From contig JAKTNV010000009.1 in assembly GCA_022747635.1 (NCBI GenBank), positions 28,435,622 through 28,499,621 of the forward strand: 64,000 nt of DNA, in the 5' to 3' direction. The translations under genes and the position numbers were made by a program. The notes beneath the pieces were generated by a model, which had not been told where the DNA came from, searched no databases, and worked only from the letters and a program-made list of their open reading frames with translations. Below are positions 1-11,852 of this stretch, one piece after another. The stretch's first letter is position 1. Each line of letters starts with the position of its first letter. The stretch is from Hetaerina americana (Eukaryota; Arthropoda; Insecta; Odonata; Calopterygidae).

Positions 1-1190
1 CCTCCCCGTTCCAGAAATTCAAAGCCCAGCATTTCAATTTGCGCGATATCTTCAGTCGATGTTTTCGACTCGCGCCACCACACAAACATCTAGTTCCCCT
101 CCTCCCCACCCCCCTTACTCTCGGGGCATGCTTCCTTTCCGTTCGCTTCCCGACTCTTGAGAGAGCACCCTTCCACCCGGAATAGAATTCCAATCCCTCT
201 TTCCTTTGTATCCTCGAACGGAGGGCGCCGAAACTTTTATCGCTCAAATTGAGATCGTGAGTCCCAGGAGAAACTTCCGATTCCCTGACGTCATTATGGT
301 GCCCAGGATCGGAGGTTATATAGCACTCGCTTTCGAGTGTAAGCTGGAGTAAACCTCATATATCCATATCATTAAACAACATATGAACGTATTCTCTTTT
401 TCATTGAGCAAATAAATGAGTCGATTTTTTAATTGATGCTTGAAGCAATTGATCATAGGCAGGCAGGTCAAAAATATCTTGCAGATCAAAATGCAAGTTA
501 TATTTCTATTTAAATCTCATCCTATATTACCGACGTAGCTGCAGTCTTCGCACAAAGCACCTGGTCGCTCGAGCGAATTGAGCTTACTAACTAGATAGAT
601 TAAGTTAAGTTGAAACTTGGTTATCTCCATCACTGGGAAATAAATCAAATACTTAGTGAAATGAGTTCTCATGATTCAACACTTAATCCGCAGTATTTTT
701 TGGCCACAAGTTTTCAATTTCCATGACATTCAATTTTCCTCTCATCTGGGCTCCTTATAGCACCCATCGTCCCGTCTCCCCACAGTGTGCTGGGAAGGAG
801 GATGGTGTCTGGTGGTGTCGGCTGGGATCCGTTGGCCAATCGGTTCCTTTCGTTGGGGATCATCCGGGTGTCAAGAGTCATTTCACTTCGCGGCTGCAGG
901 GAGTGGGAGGTTGGTGTCCTTCCGCGTCGGATCGGGACTAAGCCGCTGTGTGAGAAGCTGTTCTCAAAGAAGGGTCTATCCGTGGGGGAAGGGGGAAAGA
1001 ATGGTCCGTACTCCGTCGTGGTAAACCCCGGTTGTTCATATATTGGTCTTCGAGATGACGCTGTTGCGAGGGATGGGGTGAAGCAGGAAGTAGTTGGGAG
1101 GGGAGGGGGTGGTTATGGGTTTCTGGTGGTAGCAGGTGAGATATGGATTAATTGAATTTTATTTCAAGTGATGGGGAGTAAGACTGAAAT
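1..1190. other. Unrecognised, locally GC-rich sequence
   Basis: No convincing gene. The longest frame (787-1155, plus, 122 codons) has low-complexity Gly/Val composition and matches nothing I recognise. The first 350 bases are richer in C and G than most of the window and could be a promoter-proximal region of a gene to the left, but no exon is visible. Confidence 0.4.
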
Positions 1191-1199
1191 AAATTGTCA

Positions 1200-1440
1200 T
1201 TTAATAACTGATCGTTTTGGATTATGTGTTAAATTATTTCTAACTGTTCTAGGCCATCTGGGTTTCTTCGCTTTCCCGCTGCCTTGTAGTACGTTGGGGT
1301 CGAAGTTGCATTGGTGATCGGTTTCAATTATGAGTAGTAGTATTGGGGTTTTTAGGGTGCATCGACAGCTATGGTCATATTTCACCACTGTCAAGGCGTT
1401 TAGAACCTCAGTTTAATTTTATTAATATATAAATAAATAA
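1200..1440 (+). mobile_element. Possible LINE 3' end with the shared TTTAGGGTGCATCGAC motif
   Basis: The stretch 1334-1379 (GTAGTAGT, then TTTAGGGTGCATCGACAGCT) recurs in diverged form at 16757-16800 and 19740-19780. It is followed by an AT-rich tail of ATAAATAAAT units, as expected of a LINE 3' terminus. The upstream coding part is too decayed to read. Confidence 0.45.
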
Positions 1441-1579
1441 ATATTCAAAACAAAAATCATCAAAAATTAAGAGACCCTAAATAAAGTTGCCTGATTAGGC
1501 CAGTTCCCCTTAAAAATGTTAAAACTCTAAGAGTTGGGGTCATCCCCTAAATTATTTCTTAAATCTGCCCTTACCTGAA

Positions 1580-2304
1580 AACTTTCTCTTGCCCTTTGAT
1601 ATTTATTTTACTGTGCCAGGATATGTTTCACCGTCAGGGGTAGGTCACAATCATTGCAGCGAGGTCGTACTCCGTGAAAGGGTACAAGTGCGTGAGGGCA
1701 GAATGCCCAATTCTCAAGCGCGTGATCGTGACCTTTTCCCTCCGATTTTACCGGATGGAAGAGGGCCAAGCCGAAACTACCGATTTAATGGCCCTAATTT
1801 CATTATAATGTAAAGAACGCCAAGCTTTCTTCCAATGGTTAAAAATCAAATTCAGCAAGGCAGCCTTTAGATCCTCCACAGGTACCAACGGGGAATCGGT
1901 AGTTTGCCCAGGGCTTCCTTCGCTGCTTTGTCGGCTTTTTCATTGCCACCTATTCCCACATGATCAGGAGTCCATATAAAGGATACCCTGTTCCCCTTTC
2001 TCTGAAAGGATAAGAGGGTATAATGGATCACCTGAACTATCGGGTGCATTGGTGAGAAGACCGATATAGATTTTAGGGCGCTCAACGAGTCCGAGCAGAT
2101 GAGGAAAGAGCCGTTGTTTTCTTTTATTTCTTTTAGGGCCGTCCTTATGGCTGACAGTTCGGCTGTGAATATACTGCAAAACGTGTTAAGTTTTTTTCCC
2201 ACGACTCCATAGTAGCGGGAGACGACCGCATAGGCACATGCGGATGCCGGCTTCAACCCATCGGTGTAGATAGGCACGAAGGCAGGAGTTGGAGGTGGAT
2301 CCAC
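1580..2304 (-). pseudogene. RNase H and C-terminal end of an I/Jockey-like LINE ORF2
   Basis: The minus-strand frame 2304-1867 encodes a type I RNase H: YTDG near the start, a TAELSAIRTAL helix carrying the acidic residue, ICSDSLSAL, and WTPDHVGIGGNEKADKAAKEAL at the end. These are the four acidic positions and the late histidine expected of LINE RNase H domains. Beyond the first stop, reading continues with VEDLKAALLNLIF, SVVSAWPSSIR and IGHSALTHLYPFTEYD, the usual tail after RNase H in these elements. No RT or endonuclease precedes it, so this is a 5'-truncated copy. It no longer codes as one piece. Confidence 0.82.
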
Positions 2305-2440
2305 AGCACTGTTGCACCTAAGGGTTTGTTTTCGGGGTTTTCTCCCCGCCCTTTTAGTCGCCTCTTACGACAAGCAGGGCTACTGCGGGAGTATTTTCTA
2401 TCCCCCTACCCGCGGGGGGGTTAAATTATGTGTTTCGCGA
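2300..2440. repeat. LINE-associated GTCGCCTCTTACGAC segment
   Basis: At 2359-2413 is the segment GTCGCCTCTTACGAC-AAGCAGGGC, followed by a CCCGCGGGGGGG run. I recognise it as a common piece of arthropod LINEs. It directly abuts the RNase H fragment and may be upstream sequence of the same copy. Confidence 0.4.
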
Positions 2441-4136
2441 TCATTGAAGTTTTACCTCCATCCTGTAGGCACATTCAGTGCTTATTTGCTTTCGTTTGGA
2501 AGTCTCTACCTGCTTGTCTCACGTATTTAGCGGGGTAGGAGTCACGCGTTAGTTCATAGACTCCACCTTTTCGAATTCTGTCCTTTTTCTCTTTGGAATT
2601 TCTCAATATTTTGGAGAGGTTTAAAGGAGTGTAAAGGAAACTTGTGTTTATCTTTGTTGAGTTCATTGGCTATTTTATTTGACAGGAGGCCAATGTAAGG
2701 GATCCTGTACCAACGTTGTGAGTTTAGGGTGGAGAAAGATGTTTCAGGGGGGTTAAAAGGTTATGCTCTGTAATTCGGTTTTCCTCTTCTTACGTAAGAG
2801 GGTGTCTATTAGGTTTATTTCATACCCGTTGTTAATTGCTATAGTTTTATGGTGCTTAGTTCTTTATCGAAGTGGCATTTGTTAAGTGGGATGTTGAGCA
2901 CTCTGTGTGACATCGAGTGAAAGCTGGTTAGCTAGTGTTTGATAGGGTGTAGGGAGTTATGTGGTATAATTTGGTCTGTAGATGTGGGATTCCTGTAAAT
3001 CGAGTATTGATGTTTTGAGCCCTCTTCTGATGGTTAGATCTAGGAATTTGATCGAGTGATTCTGTTCTGATTCCATAATAAATGTTATTTTTTTGTGTGC
3101 TGAGTTGAAAAATGAAACAAAGATGTCTGCTTGCCTATTGGTTCCTTTCCAGCAGCAAGGAATGTAATCTACGTATCGGAACTATTATTTTACATTTTCA
3201 TCTACATCTACATAATACCCCGCAAGCCTCCGCAAGGGCGTGTGGCGGGGGGTGTTAGGTCACCATCTGTAAAAAGGAACAATACAACATGCAAAAAAAC
3301 AACATGGAAAATTACACCCACAGCAGCGCACACTCTCATGCAAAAATCCCTTCATCAAACACTCATGCAAACACAAATGCCATAAATCAACAAACAACTG
3401 CACCCCAGGATGCAGCACGAAAGCCATCCAACAACACGCAAGCCAGGACACAACAAGCAAGAATGTGAAACGCCACTACCACATGAACATTCACCACAAA
3501 ACCCTCTACCCCCCGAGGAGCCTGTAAAAGGTAGGGAATGCGACCCAACGCTGCAAGTAGCAGGAATTTCCCCCCGCGGAGAGGGACGAGGGATTGAAAG
3601 GGAGACTTAAAAACAGATGAACAGAACACTAATGAGGTCATTCGGAAAGAATGGGTTATGATAAAAAAACACACGAGGTTAGTGAAAGAGTATGCGTTTA
3701 AGTAGAACTGATTATTCCCTAGACGCTGAGCGTGGCAAGTGGAATTTTTGCTATCTCTAACCCTGCAGTTGCTATCCCGTATTGTCCGTGGGAAGAAGGA
3801 GTCCTTGAGTCGGCTAGTTCTGGCATATATTTCCCGAATTTTATATGCCTGATCCAAGCGACCAACGTATGTAGGAGTACGAATAATTTGCGAGACCTCG
3901 GCGCTGAAACATGCGGATCTGAATTTATTTAATAATTTCAATCTTGCATTGAATCGTCTCTTTTCTAATGATTCCCACCCCAAAGATACTAACGGCCTGA
4001 TCGGTATGTTGGTTTTGTGTAGCTTCGGTAGTCTATAGAATCTGGGTGTTTGCTGGTTCATTGAAACTAGTCCGCATTTTCCATCCCCTGGTAAGAGTGA
4101 TTTACTAAAGGTGATTTCAGATCCGACCCGAAGCAA
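2440..4136 (-). mobile_element. Penelope-like retroelement (RT plus GIY-YIG), broken by a nested LINE
   Basis: Reading the minus strand from 4136: LVSMNQQTPRFYRLPKLHK and IPIRPLVS are the Penelope-type RT motif (family form PRFYGLPKIHK...PLRPIVS). After an interruption (3985 to about 3195) the RT continues with a YVD-like stretch, then MESEQNHSIKFLDLTIRRG and INLIDTLLRKKR. It ends near 2580-2475 with GVYELTRDSYPAKYVRQAGRDFQT, a degenerate GIY-YIG endonuclease start (family form GVYxLTCDSC...YVGQTGR). Numerous stops and frameshifts show it is dead. About 150 residues of RT around the catalytic YVDD are missing at the interruption. Both Penelope hallmarks are present, so the class call is firm. 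Confidence 0.8.
3195..3985 (-). mobile_element. CR1/Jockey-type LINE 3' end nested in the Penelope copy
   Basis: Minus-strand reading from 3981: LGWESLEKRRFNARLKLL, PTYVGR, KIREIYARTSRLKDSFFPRTIRD. This is the C-terminal domain downstream of RT in CR1/Jockey-type LINEs. An AT-poor 3' UTR follows, and the element ends at about 3200 in GATGTAGATG-type repeats (plus strand: CATCTACATCTACATAATACCCCGCAAGCC, in part). Related ends occur near 9590 and 54190. The insertion sits exactly where Penelope RT sequence is missing. Confidence 0.65.
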
Positions 4137-4399
4137 TGACAGCAGGAAAGTATATCCTTGTTTTATAAAGGAGAGTGCATACTAAGAGTGCAATTTTTAA
4201 AAGCCCAACTGAGAAAGTAAATTATTCTTTTCATTTACAATTTTGATATTTTTTCGACTCCTCTTTTTGCCATGAATATTTTTTTCACATGCATAATTAC
4301 ACGATTAACAATAAGCATTCCCACATTACTGTCCGATCAACTCTATAAAACAAAGCAATTTTAATAATATTTCTATTTTTTCGCATATGAAGACACTCA

Positions 4400-5800
4400 G
4401 CTGCTGGAATGCCTTCGATTGGAAATGCATTGCCATCCATCAATTTAAATTCCCCGATTGACTAAGCATATATTCTTGATCTCACTGTTTCATCATCTTC
4501 TGAAGGCGGAGCCTTGTCATTGCAGCCTTTGGTATCTTTCCATCGCCTCTCTCTTCAATTCCTAGTACGTTGCCAATTCCATAGCAATTTTTATATCATC
4601 TATAAATTTCTTTCTTGACCTTCCTCTTCCTTTTTTCTTAATGTTTTCCTGGAAGTTGTTATGTCTCAGAACAAGCAAGCAAATTTAATTTTCCTTTCCT
4701 CCATCTTTTTCATTAGATTCCTTTCCACTTTACAGTCTCTCAATACTTCCTTGTTGCTTTTCTCGTCCGTCCATCTTGTTCTGGTTATCCTTCTCCAAAT
4801 CTACATTTTCATTCCTTCCAACCGAGCCTTTTCCCTCTTTACCTACGTCCACGTTTTGCATCCATATAATAATGTACTCCATATAAACATGATTTCAAAT
4901 GGCTTTCAAATTTCCAATTTCATTTGTTTGTTTCCTAAAAAATTCTTTTTATTTTCATATGCCTTCTTCGCAAAGGCTATCCTTCTTTTCACCGCAGAGG
5001 TGCATCTGTTGTCACTCGTAATTACACTCCCAAGGTAGCAGGACTTATCTACTTGGGTTATCCTTATTTCCCTTAGCAATAAGCTTCCAGGGAGTTCTGT
5101 CCTGTTTCTAGAAACAATCATAGCTTTAGGTTTATTCACATTTATTTTCAGTTTCCATTTTTTTCAAAGCTGTGGACATGGTTTTGTGAGCATTCTATTC
5201 ATATCTTTGGCTGCTTTTGCTAGGGTCACAATATCATCTACAAACCTAATGCAGTGTATTTTTCCTCCATCTATCTTCCTCTTCTTTGTCTCTATAGCCT
5301 TTTTAATACACAAGTAAAACAGAAATGGCGAAGGTGGACATCCTTGTCTTACACCTTTTCCAATCTTTGCTTCTTTATCGCATCCCTTTAATTCTTTAAA
5401 ATTACTTTGGTTTTGGTAGAGATGAAATATAAGCTTCCAGTCTTTTTAGTCTATTCATGTTCACCTTATGGTTTCCAACATATGTTTCCAATCTACAGTG
5501 TCAAAGGCTTTTTTCAAATCAATAAATGTAAATAAAACTCTCCTATTAATTTCTACCCTTCTCCCTTGGATCAAAAGCATTGCCAGGATAACGTCTACCA
5601 TTCCGGAATCTAAATTGATCTTCTCCAACATTTTACTAAACTTTTTTTATTCTTTTCCCAACTGTACATAAAACAACCTTGGAAGCATGTGACAGCGTAA
5701 CAGTTGTTCTATAATTCATGCATTCAATTGCTTTCCCTGTTTTTGGTACATAAAAATCCATAACTGGACTTGGACACTGTTGTGAAACAGTGAGAAGGAT
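4400..5800 (-). pseudogene. RTE-like non-LTR retrotransposon RT fragment
   Basis: Minus-strand order: VPKTGKAIECMNYRTTVTLSHASKVVL (near 5750-5680), then INRRVLFTFIDLKKAFDTVDWKHM-like residues (near 5550-5490), a VDDIVTLA-like catalytic remnant (near 5240), and MNKPKAMIVSRNR...VDKSCYLGSVITSDNRCTSAVKRRIAFAKKAY (5139-4906), then a C-terminal WRRITRTRWTDEKSNKEVL-like tail. This is the RT order of RTE-type LINEs, but the sequence is a different subfamily from the copy at 55 kb. Many stops and frameshifts. Confidence 0.75.
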
Positions 5801-5913
5801 GAGAGAAACTTCACCATAAGGAATTAAAACATGGAAAGAATGTAAAACCCAAAGCCGTACACTTAAGGGCACTTATAGGTGGAATAAAGAAGGGGGTGGG
5901 AAAGTTATTGTTT

Positions 5914-6220
5914 GGCGGGAAGCCCGATGTCAGTGACCCGTCACTCAAACAAATGAAAAATTAAAATAAATAGTTCTACCAATTACTCCCTTGATCAGGT
6001 ATTTGCACACCAAATTGACCTTCACAAGTCGCAACCACACACACACACAGGGTGTACGGGGCGGGAAGCCCGACGCCAGTGACCCGTCACTCAAACAAAT
6101 GAAAAAATAAAATAAATAGTTTTAACAATTACTCCCTTGATCAGGTATTTGCACAACAAATTGACCTTCACAAGTCGCAACCACACACACACGCAGGGTT
6201 TACGGGGCGGGAAACATCAG
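5914..6220. repeat. 146-bp tandem repeat, two copies plus a partial third
   Basis: Unit starts GGCGGGAAGCCCGA at 5914 and again at 6060 (period 146), with few substitutions. A third copy begins at 6206 but diverges after about 10 bases. Each unit contains a CA-rich run (ACACACACAC). Confidence 0.9.
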
Positions 6221-6494
6221 TTATCTTGAAACTGAAATAGGAATTCACTTTGACAACGGACCTTCCACATTATCAATATTGATATATTTTGGGTGAGAGC
6301 ACCCTAAGAATCTCGAGTGTTCAAACCGTCGTTCGAATTAATCAGCAGTCAGTGTCTGCTTCCGTGTAAGATAGAATATGTTTATTCTAGGGACTTTTGC
6401 AGCCGAGTATATATGAACTAATTATTGTATTATAGAATTTGGCGAACATTTGTCGAACAAATATTCATTCACAGGGATATAGATGCAAAGGGTC

Positions 6495-6795
6495 CTCAAG
6501 TTGGTCGCGGTAGTCCAGGGGGTAGAGCGTTGGTCCCGGGGTCCCAGACAGACCGGAGGGTCCCGGGTTCGATTCCCGGATAAGTCTCTGGGCACCTGCA
6601 GCTCCACCTAAGCTATGTGATTTTCCGGGTACCAGATCTTCCTGGGAAACCATAGCCGACACAGGGAAAGGAACTGGCCCCCCTACCCTGATGTGTGAAT
6701 TTCACACGCCGTCAGGCTTAGTACTGGGTGAACTCTACCATCACCTACCAAACCGACCTTCGGGTTGATTACTGTGTTAATGAATTTTTATACTG
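6495..6795 (+). mobile_element. tRNA-derived SINE
   Basis: At 6508-6580 there is a tRNA-like head with a box A (TAGTCCAGGGGGTAGAGC) and a perfect box B (GGTTCGATTCCCGG), but its ends do not pair as an acceptor stem. A non-tRNA body of about 200 bp follows. This is the layout of a Pol III SINE rather than a working tRNA. Confidence 0.72.
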
Positions 6796-6884
6796 TAGAT
6801 GCAAGGAAAAGGGATTGGAACGTATACAAAAGACAAACATAGAAGAGATGGGGAAGGTGGAATCGATCGGATCATAAGGGAAAA

Positions 6885-6965
6885 AATATTTTATTGGCCA
6901 AGACTTGCACCATGGATCTTTCGACTTGCCGGGTCTATGCTCTCACCACTTGAGCTATCGGGTAA
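6885..6965 (-). mobile_element. tRNA-like SINE fragment
   Basis: The minus strand reads ACCCGATAGCTCAAGTGGTGAGAGC (box A), then an anticodon-like arm and GGTGCAAGTC, a one-base variant of box B. It has no acceptor stem partner, so a SINE head or pseudo-tRNA is preferred. Confidence 0.55.
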
Positions 6966-9585
6966 ACGTAAATTACACTGAAATCTATGGGGGGATTCAG
7001 GCACACAACTTCCCCGATTCTTTGGTCAGCAGATGGCGTTCGGGAGCTGCTTCACACACAAAATGAGAAATCGATGAGGACAGCAATCATAATATATATA
7101 TATATACACACGCACACATTCCAAAAATTATAATCATTTCGTTTTTGAGGAAATCTCGCTCTAATCGTAGATATGAAAAAGGCGCGACAACTTGGTAAAA
7201 CAACACTGATAACACTGGCAGAGACAATATCTATTTGTATGATGAGTAAAATCAGGTGAATGAAGTTAAATTGAGCGTACGGGAGGGTAGTGCCCTCAGC
7301 CATAGCGCTGCAATCACTACTCTCTCGCTATTAAATAAAATAAAACAATAGTGTTACGGTAATCGCAGAAAAATTTCAGAACATTTTCGTCGACGTGATT
7401 TTCTCATGCAAGACATTAGGATGCCTATAAAAACTGAATACAGTATTTCCAGTTTTGCCAGACCAAATTGAATTCCTTCAGATTTTTTTCTGCAAGTTAC
7501 AATATAAATATGTTCATTAAACCATTACTAAATGATTCTCTTTTATAAATATATTACAGATCCTTCTGGGAAACAAATTCCTTGGTTAAAAAAGTAATGC
7601 AATACTCCCTTTAGGAACATAAATTATTTTCTTCCGCGAAAAAAATTTCTATGATGAAAAAACCTACGGAAAGTGAATTTTATTTTAGTCCAAGACTTTG
7701 ACCAAGGTCGGGTGGGATATTAAAACACAGAACGGATCATATGGCTGGAAAGCGCGCTCCAAGTTGACACTGCAATCAAAGCTAATTCGCTGGCAAAAAA
7801 ACAAAACCACGCCGTAATCGTAATCACAGAAATGTCACCGGGCACTTAAGTAATTTTCCAAGACGTTTCCAGGATTTCAAGGTACTTTCAAAATCCAGGG
7901 CATTCTAGGTTTTTATAAGTTTTCCGGTCGTATTGCCACCATGGATATAAAATAATACGCCCAGGGATCTCAGTTCCATATTTCTACGAATTAGACTCCC
8001 TTTGATGACTTTATGTAAACATCATTATAACATCCGCAGCGCCGTGTATTTGATTTGCTGCAAAATGAAATGGGAATGCTCGGCTCCTAAAAAGCTTTCC
8101 GTAATTATAACGAACGGGAACACACCTTTTCTTCATTCAGAGTACAATTAAGCCTGAAATCCTTTTTATTCTTTTATAGTTTTGCTTGGAGTCCTTTTCT
8201 ACCAAAATGTTCCAAATAATATGCCAGATCCACGCAATACATACTCCCCGCGGGTAAAAATAAGCACGGATAAGGTTGGAGGAAGATGTTTGATATAACA
8301 TTTTCTTTCTTTCCAAGCGTGTTTTTAACAAGAGCCAGCACGTGAAGAAGGTAGAGCGTGCAATCCATTCTAGGTGAAATCTGTTCCCTCAGGCTTGATA
8401 CGATTTTCTCATAGAGAACCTTGCTCCAGATTATTAAAACCCTGGCTCACACACTCCAAGTAAGCATCCCCTTGAGTCGCAAAAATGGAGATGCAGTGGC
8501 TTACGTCGAGAACATATCTTACGACGGTGAACGCCTTGCCTGCGACGCAAGCATCATGGAGGGCAATACGAGTGCACTTCTGAGCCTTCTACCCAAACCA
8601 CAAACCCAGCAACCTCTTCTACATTAATTATTCCGACCGTGCCGGAGGCAATATTCCCTTTGCGTGCTCACCAAGTTAATCGTTACCGTGTGGAAACCGG
8701 CACGAATGGCCTTCTACGTTAATTATCTCCGTTCAAGATTCATACCATAGGGAGCGACACTATTCCGTTTACAGAATTAAGTCTCACTCTATCTCAGGAT
8801 TGAAATATTGCTGAAACTAATCCCGCGGCAATTGAACAGAGAGTATACCTAAAGATCTGAGGGAAACGGAGTACTCAATACCTCGCAAAATAATATACGA
8901 CGCCACACAAAGTGAAATACACATGATTTAAAATCACATATAAAGTGCTTTATTATTAAACTGCTGACTCCAGAATTTCATTACCAATAAAGAACCGAAT
9001 CAACCAAGTAAAAAGAGGAATGAGAAAAACAATCTTGAAGTGGCATTAAGAACTCAAATTTTACTTGCCCTATTCAGGCAATACTTAAATGTTATTTTTA
9101 GTTTTGTGCTATGAAATAACTTGAGTATTCTAAATTCTTGAGCGCCTTTGCAATATTGAGTGGTCTAAGTTGTTTTCTTTTGAGACACGACCAAGGTAAT
9201 CCACATATCGTATACAGCGGTGAATTGCAGTTAACTATTAGTTGCGAAAGAAGCTATTGACTCTCATTTAACATAGACAAGACTTCACGAACACTAAGAA
9301 TTGTATGTTTTTATTGAAATGCAAGACATGAAGAAACTGAAAAACACTCAAAAATTATTTCGAGAAGGATATTTGAAATAATAATGAGTAAAATATAGTT
9401 CAAGCTTTATTTCAGAGAATATCAAAGAAAAGCGAAAGCAACAGGAAATTAAATTGGAATCTAAGAATTTGGGTACAATGATGTATAAAGTTAAATTTGA
9501 AACTTAAAATCCACATTTCGCCTTGAAATCAAATGCCTTAATGAATTAGTGAGTTACAATCAAAGAGATAAAGAATGTGCTGGAC
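6966..9585. other. No recognised gene
   Basis: Only short chance frames on both strands, with no domain I can name. Composition is AT-rich without obvious terminal repeats. The TA/CA run at 7090 is the only simple repeat noticed. Confidence 0.5.
7090..7120. repeat. Short (TA)n/(CA)n microsatellite
   Basis: An alternating TA run passes into ACACACGCACAC. Ordinary simple repeat. Confidence 0.8.
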
Positions 9586-9660
9586 AAATATACTTCTACA
9601 TAAAACCCCGCAAGGGCGTAAGACAATGGCTGCCACGGTACTAGCCATGCAAGAAGAAAT
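9585..9660 (-). repeat. CR1-like LINE 3'-end relic
   Basis: CTTCTACATAAAACCCCGCAAGGGCGT resembles the 3' terminus of the nested LINE at 3200 (CATCTACATAATACCCCGCAAG...). Very short, with no coding part left. Confidence 0.45.
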
Positions 9661-11432
9661 ATTAGTTCTTATATTCAATTTAATACATTTTAGCTAATAC
9701 AGCTGTTGTACACATGCACACCCATTTTCATCGTGCAATAATTATTACACTTGAGTAATTAATCAAATTCTAATATTCTAATGAATTTACTTTTTTCGGG
9801 TTCTAGGGTACTCGATAATACAATACTCAAATCATCTCCATCGCACGAGTTAAGCTTAAAGTAAGTTGATACACGTTGAGAGGGACGCCCAAAATATATT
9901 TTCGCCCTACTTTCCAAACAAAATATCATTACTCAGGCGATGGGAGGTTAGTGAACTTTACTCTGGGGTTGACCAAAGAAAGGGAAAGATGGATTTGCCC
10001 CACGGCTACGAAACAGTCCTTTTAAGTCATCCGTCCCAACCAGTTAACACGAGGGAAAAAAAGTCTTGAAAGATTCTCACACCCTCTAGTTGTGATCGCA
10101 ACTCCCGCCGTAAATATTAAAGGACGACCGAAATTTAAGACTCTGGGCCCTCGGGTTAGACGGTGACGCACAGCTCTGAGCCACGCTAATTCGCTCACGT
10201 CACTCGGTCTGCAAAAAGATTGAGTGGTCTCTCAGAAACGTAACGCTACTCATAATCTTTGGCCCGCACATAAACTTACCATTTCCGAGGCTTCGTTCTT
10301 AGTTCTCTGGGGTGCTTGGAGAGGCATTGACCCTGGTGATATATTGCGGCGCTTAAATGCACTACATTAATTGAGAACCGTACACCGAAATGTAGAACCG
10401 TTGTAGCCCCCCTGAAATTGTATTATTTGGAAGGAGGATGTGAATAGGTTTGAAACGAAGACTTACAGGTAAATATTCCTGAAAGTGGATGGTAATAAAG
10501 TTTTGAATAACCCGGAGAACCACTAAGATATTCTAATCAGAACGTCTCACTCTCACATTAAAGACCTTGAAGATTCTTTGTCCTTTAAGCAGTCTACATT
10601 TTCATGTCAGTTTAGAACCAATGACTTAATTATTTTCATAACCCTTCCAACTTACGTAAGAAAGCCTTCGATATATTACTCTGAATATATAATCCTGGGT
10701 CACTCAAAGACCTGTATTTTTCCAGTCCTACTTCATATTTTTAATGGCAAATTTCAACCGGTAGTGTGCCATTTTTAATGAATGTAAACTTGGAATCAGA
10801 AACAACCCGAACCGCGACAAATTCTAAATTTATTACAGTGCAACTATCAAATATTAAGAACAATTTTAAACTACCCATATATGTCTCTACGAAATACTCG
10901 ATCTGTATCAATTCCCGTGTGAAAAACTCCCATTAGCTAATACCTTACTAAAACAATTGAAAACATGTTCACGATAACACACATTACACCAAATTTCCGG
11001 ATCCTTGCCTCATCGAATAAAATCACAAAATGGCGTAACGGACGAATTTTTAAACGGTCATAACTGGGAAAAGCTTAAGATAAATTACAGAAAAGTTTCA
11101 ATAAGGTTTAAAATATCAAATATTGAACATATTTTTGGTACCCCCAAATATTTTTCTACCACGAATACCACTTCTACCCAATTCGGTAAAAATGTCCACT
11201 ACTCATGTACTGAAAGGATGAAGTTGAGAAGACATCTAAACATTGATATTTGTCTTTAAATTAGATATCTAGGTGTGAGTAATTGTAAATATAACAGTTT
11301 TATGTTACTTGCAATGTTCTTTATTATAGATTGACGGGCATTTACAAATAATTACACAAGTGGAGAAAAGTATGCCACAAACCATTGTTTTGCTCGCTAA
11401 AAAGCAATGACGGTCACAGATACAGGATATAT
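9661..11432. other. No recognised gene
   Basis: AT-rich. A weak tRNA-like stretch on the minus strand near 10140-10200 (TGGCTCAGAGCTGTGC) lacks a clear box B and was not called. No other structure seen. Confidence 0.45.
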
Positions 11433-11852
11433 AAATTAAATAAAAAGGAAGAGTGTTTAGGAAATGGTGAAGCCTTAGAGATGGGAATTTTCAAGCTAAA
11501 GAAGAGCTAATATATTAATACGAATTTATCGGGCATGTATGGGACATAACGCATGAAAAGTTCTTGGAGCGATATTAGGAAAATCAACTTTATTAGGAAA
11601 ACCATGCATTTCATGCGATCATGGATATAAAATTACAAGAAAAAATTAAATAAAAAGGAAGAGTGTTTAGGAAATGGTGAAGCCTTAGAGATGGGAATTT
11701 TCAAGCTAAAGAAGAGCTAATATATTAATACGAATTTATCGGGCATGTATGGGACATAACGCATGAAAAGTTCTTGGAGCGATATTAGGAAAATCAACTT
11801 TATTAGGAAAACCATGCATTTCATGCGATCATGGATATAAAATTACAAGAAA
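11433..11852. repeat. Perfect 210-bp tandem duplication
   Basis: Bases 11433-11642 and 11643-11852 are identical over the whole 210-bp unit by eye. No coding sequence recognised inside. Confidence 0.93.

Noticed and set aside
787..1155. 122-codon plus-strand frame
   Set aside because: Gly/Val-rich, no recognisable domain, overlapped by other frames of similar length; no splice context.
3387..4136. Single 249-codon gene on the minus strand
   Set aside because: It is a chimera of Penelope RT, LINE C-terminus and LINE 3' UTR read through by chance, not one protein.
6508..6580. tRNA gene
   Set aside because: Boxes A and B are good, but the ends cannot form an acceptor stem and a long SINE-like body follows.
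10140..10200. tRNA-like stretch on the minus strand
   Set aside because: Box A-like only; no credible box B or cloverleaf.
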